Source of the DNA: Sporosarcina sp. D27
GTDB lineage: Bacteria > Bacillota > Bacilli > Bacillales_A > Planococcaceae
Direction: 5' to 3'
Assembly (NCBI RefSeq): GCF_000586555.1
Contig: NZ_AZUC01000046.1
Coordinates: 62,001-126,000, forward strand
DNA: 64,000 bases
A program made the translations under genes and the position numbers. The notes under the pieces are model-generated. The model was not told where the DNA came from. It made no database searches and worked only from the letters and a program-made list of their open reading frames with translations. Below are positions 63,869-64,000 of the stretch, piece by piece; the stretch's first letter is position 1; each line of letters starts with the position of its first letter.

Positions 63869-64000
63869 AGAATGTACACGTTCAAATCCAAGAAAACGAG
63901 TACCTTGAAAAGTTAATTTTCCAATATCACCTTCGGCTAACATGCCATACTGATTACCTCTCATTTGAAACTCCTGTCGGTCGCCACTTTCATATTCAAA
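63866..64000 (-). CDS. DUF2500-like protein, C-terminal end only
   Basis: Forty-four sense codons read FEYESGDRQEFQMRGNQYGM then LAEGDIGKLTFQGTRFLGFE before TAA at 63866-63868. This matches the final strand-rich part of DUF2500 membrane-anchored proteins. The front lies beyond the window. Confidence 0.7.
   Translation of the reverse strand, partial: FEYESGDRQEFQMRGNQYGMLAEGDIGKLTFQGTRFLGFERVHS

Overview
The window reads as chromosome of a low-GC, Gram-positive, spore-forming-type Bacillota (order Bacillales). My best guess is a Planococcaceae/Caryophanaceae relative such as Sporosarcina or Psychrobacillus; the genus is inference. The support is strong AGGAGG-type ribosome binding sites, sigma-A-like promoters, a purine operon in Bacillus order with a guanine-class riboswitch, a yndG-yndH-yndJ-like cluster, an SLH surface protein and a tRNA-Arg(CCU). 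About a dozen genes use TTG or GTG starts.

Layout. (1) 1-11,500 is an accessory array. Unrelated single genes (membrane peptides, GNAT, MsrA, threonine aldolase, ankyrin, nucleotidyltransferase, orphans) all lie on the + strand. They are separated by about a dozen copies of one 150-190 bp intergenic repeat, here called element A, which carries terminator hairpins and an extended -10 promoter-like box. It also holds a ~580 bp segmental duplication, a group II intron tail, and broken genes. (2) 11,500-25,500 is a second accessory stretch of stand-alone modification and resistance-like enzymes: GNATs, MBL hydrolase, S66 peptidase, methyltransferases, aminoglycoside phosphotransferase-like, AraC-GyrI, DUF2785, C45 acyltransferase, a PadR/HAAS pair and a VOC protein. 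Many are separated by another short repeat, element B. (3) 25,900-37,860 is the purine operon purE-K-C-S-Q-L-F-M-N-H-D, with paired PurR boxes, a riboswitch and an attenuator. purB is absent from its usual place. (4) 37,900-50,900 holds small membrane and secreted orphans, the yndGHJ-like operon, a histidine phosphatase, a TetR/MFS pair, and a minus-strand cupin and coiled-coil protein. (5) 51,700-56,900 holds a protein made of three fused RidA domains, an MBL hydrolase, DUF402, HAD and NTF2-like proteins. (6) 57,000-59,000 is a graveyard of phage-like, CPBP and IS3 fragments. (7) 59,000-64,000 holds SLH protein, a nonsense-interrupted lipoprotein, tRNA-Arg, SDR, a MarR/MFS pair and the end of a DUF2500-like gene.

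Functionally, the purine operon is the only large core pathway. It converts PRPP to IMP and is controlled by PurR-box repression plus guanine-responsive termination. The remainder is mostly monocistronic accessory genes that handle small molecules. The most unusual items are the covalent RidA triplet, the repeat-delimited gene array with its terminator-plus-promoter elements, and three otherwise good reading frames each interrupted by a single in-frame stop.
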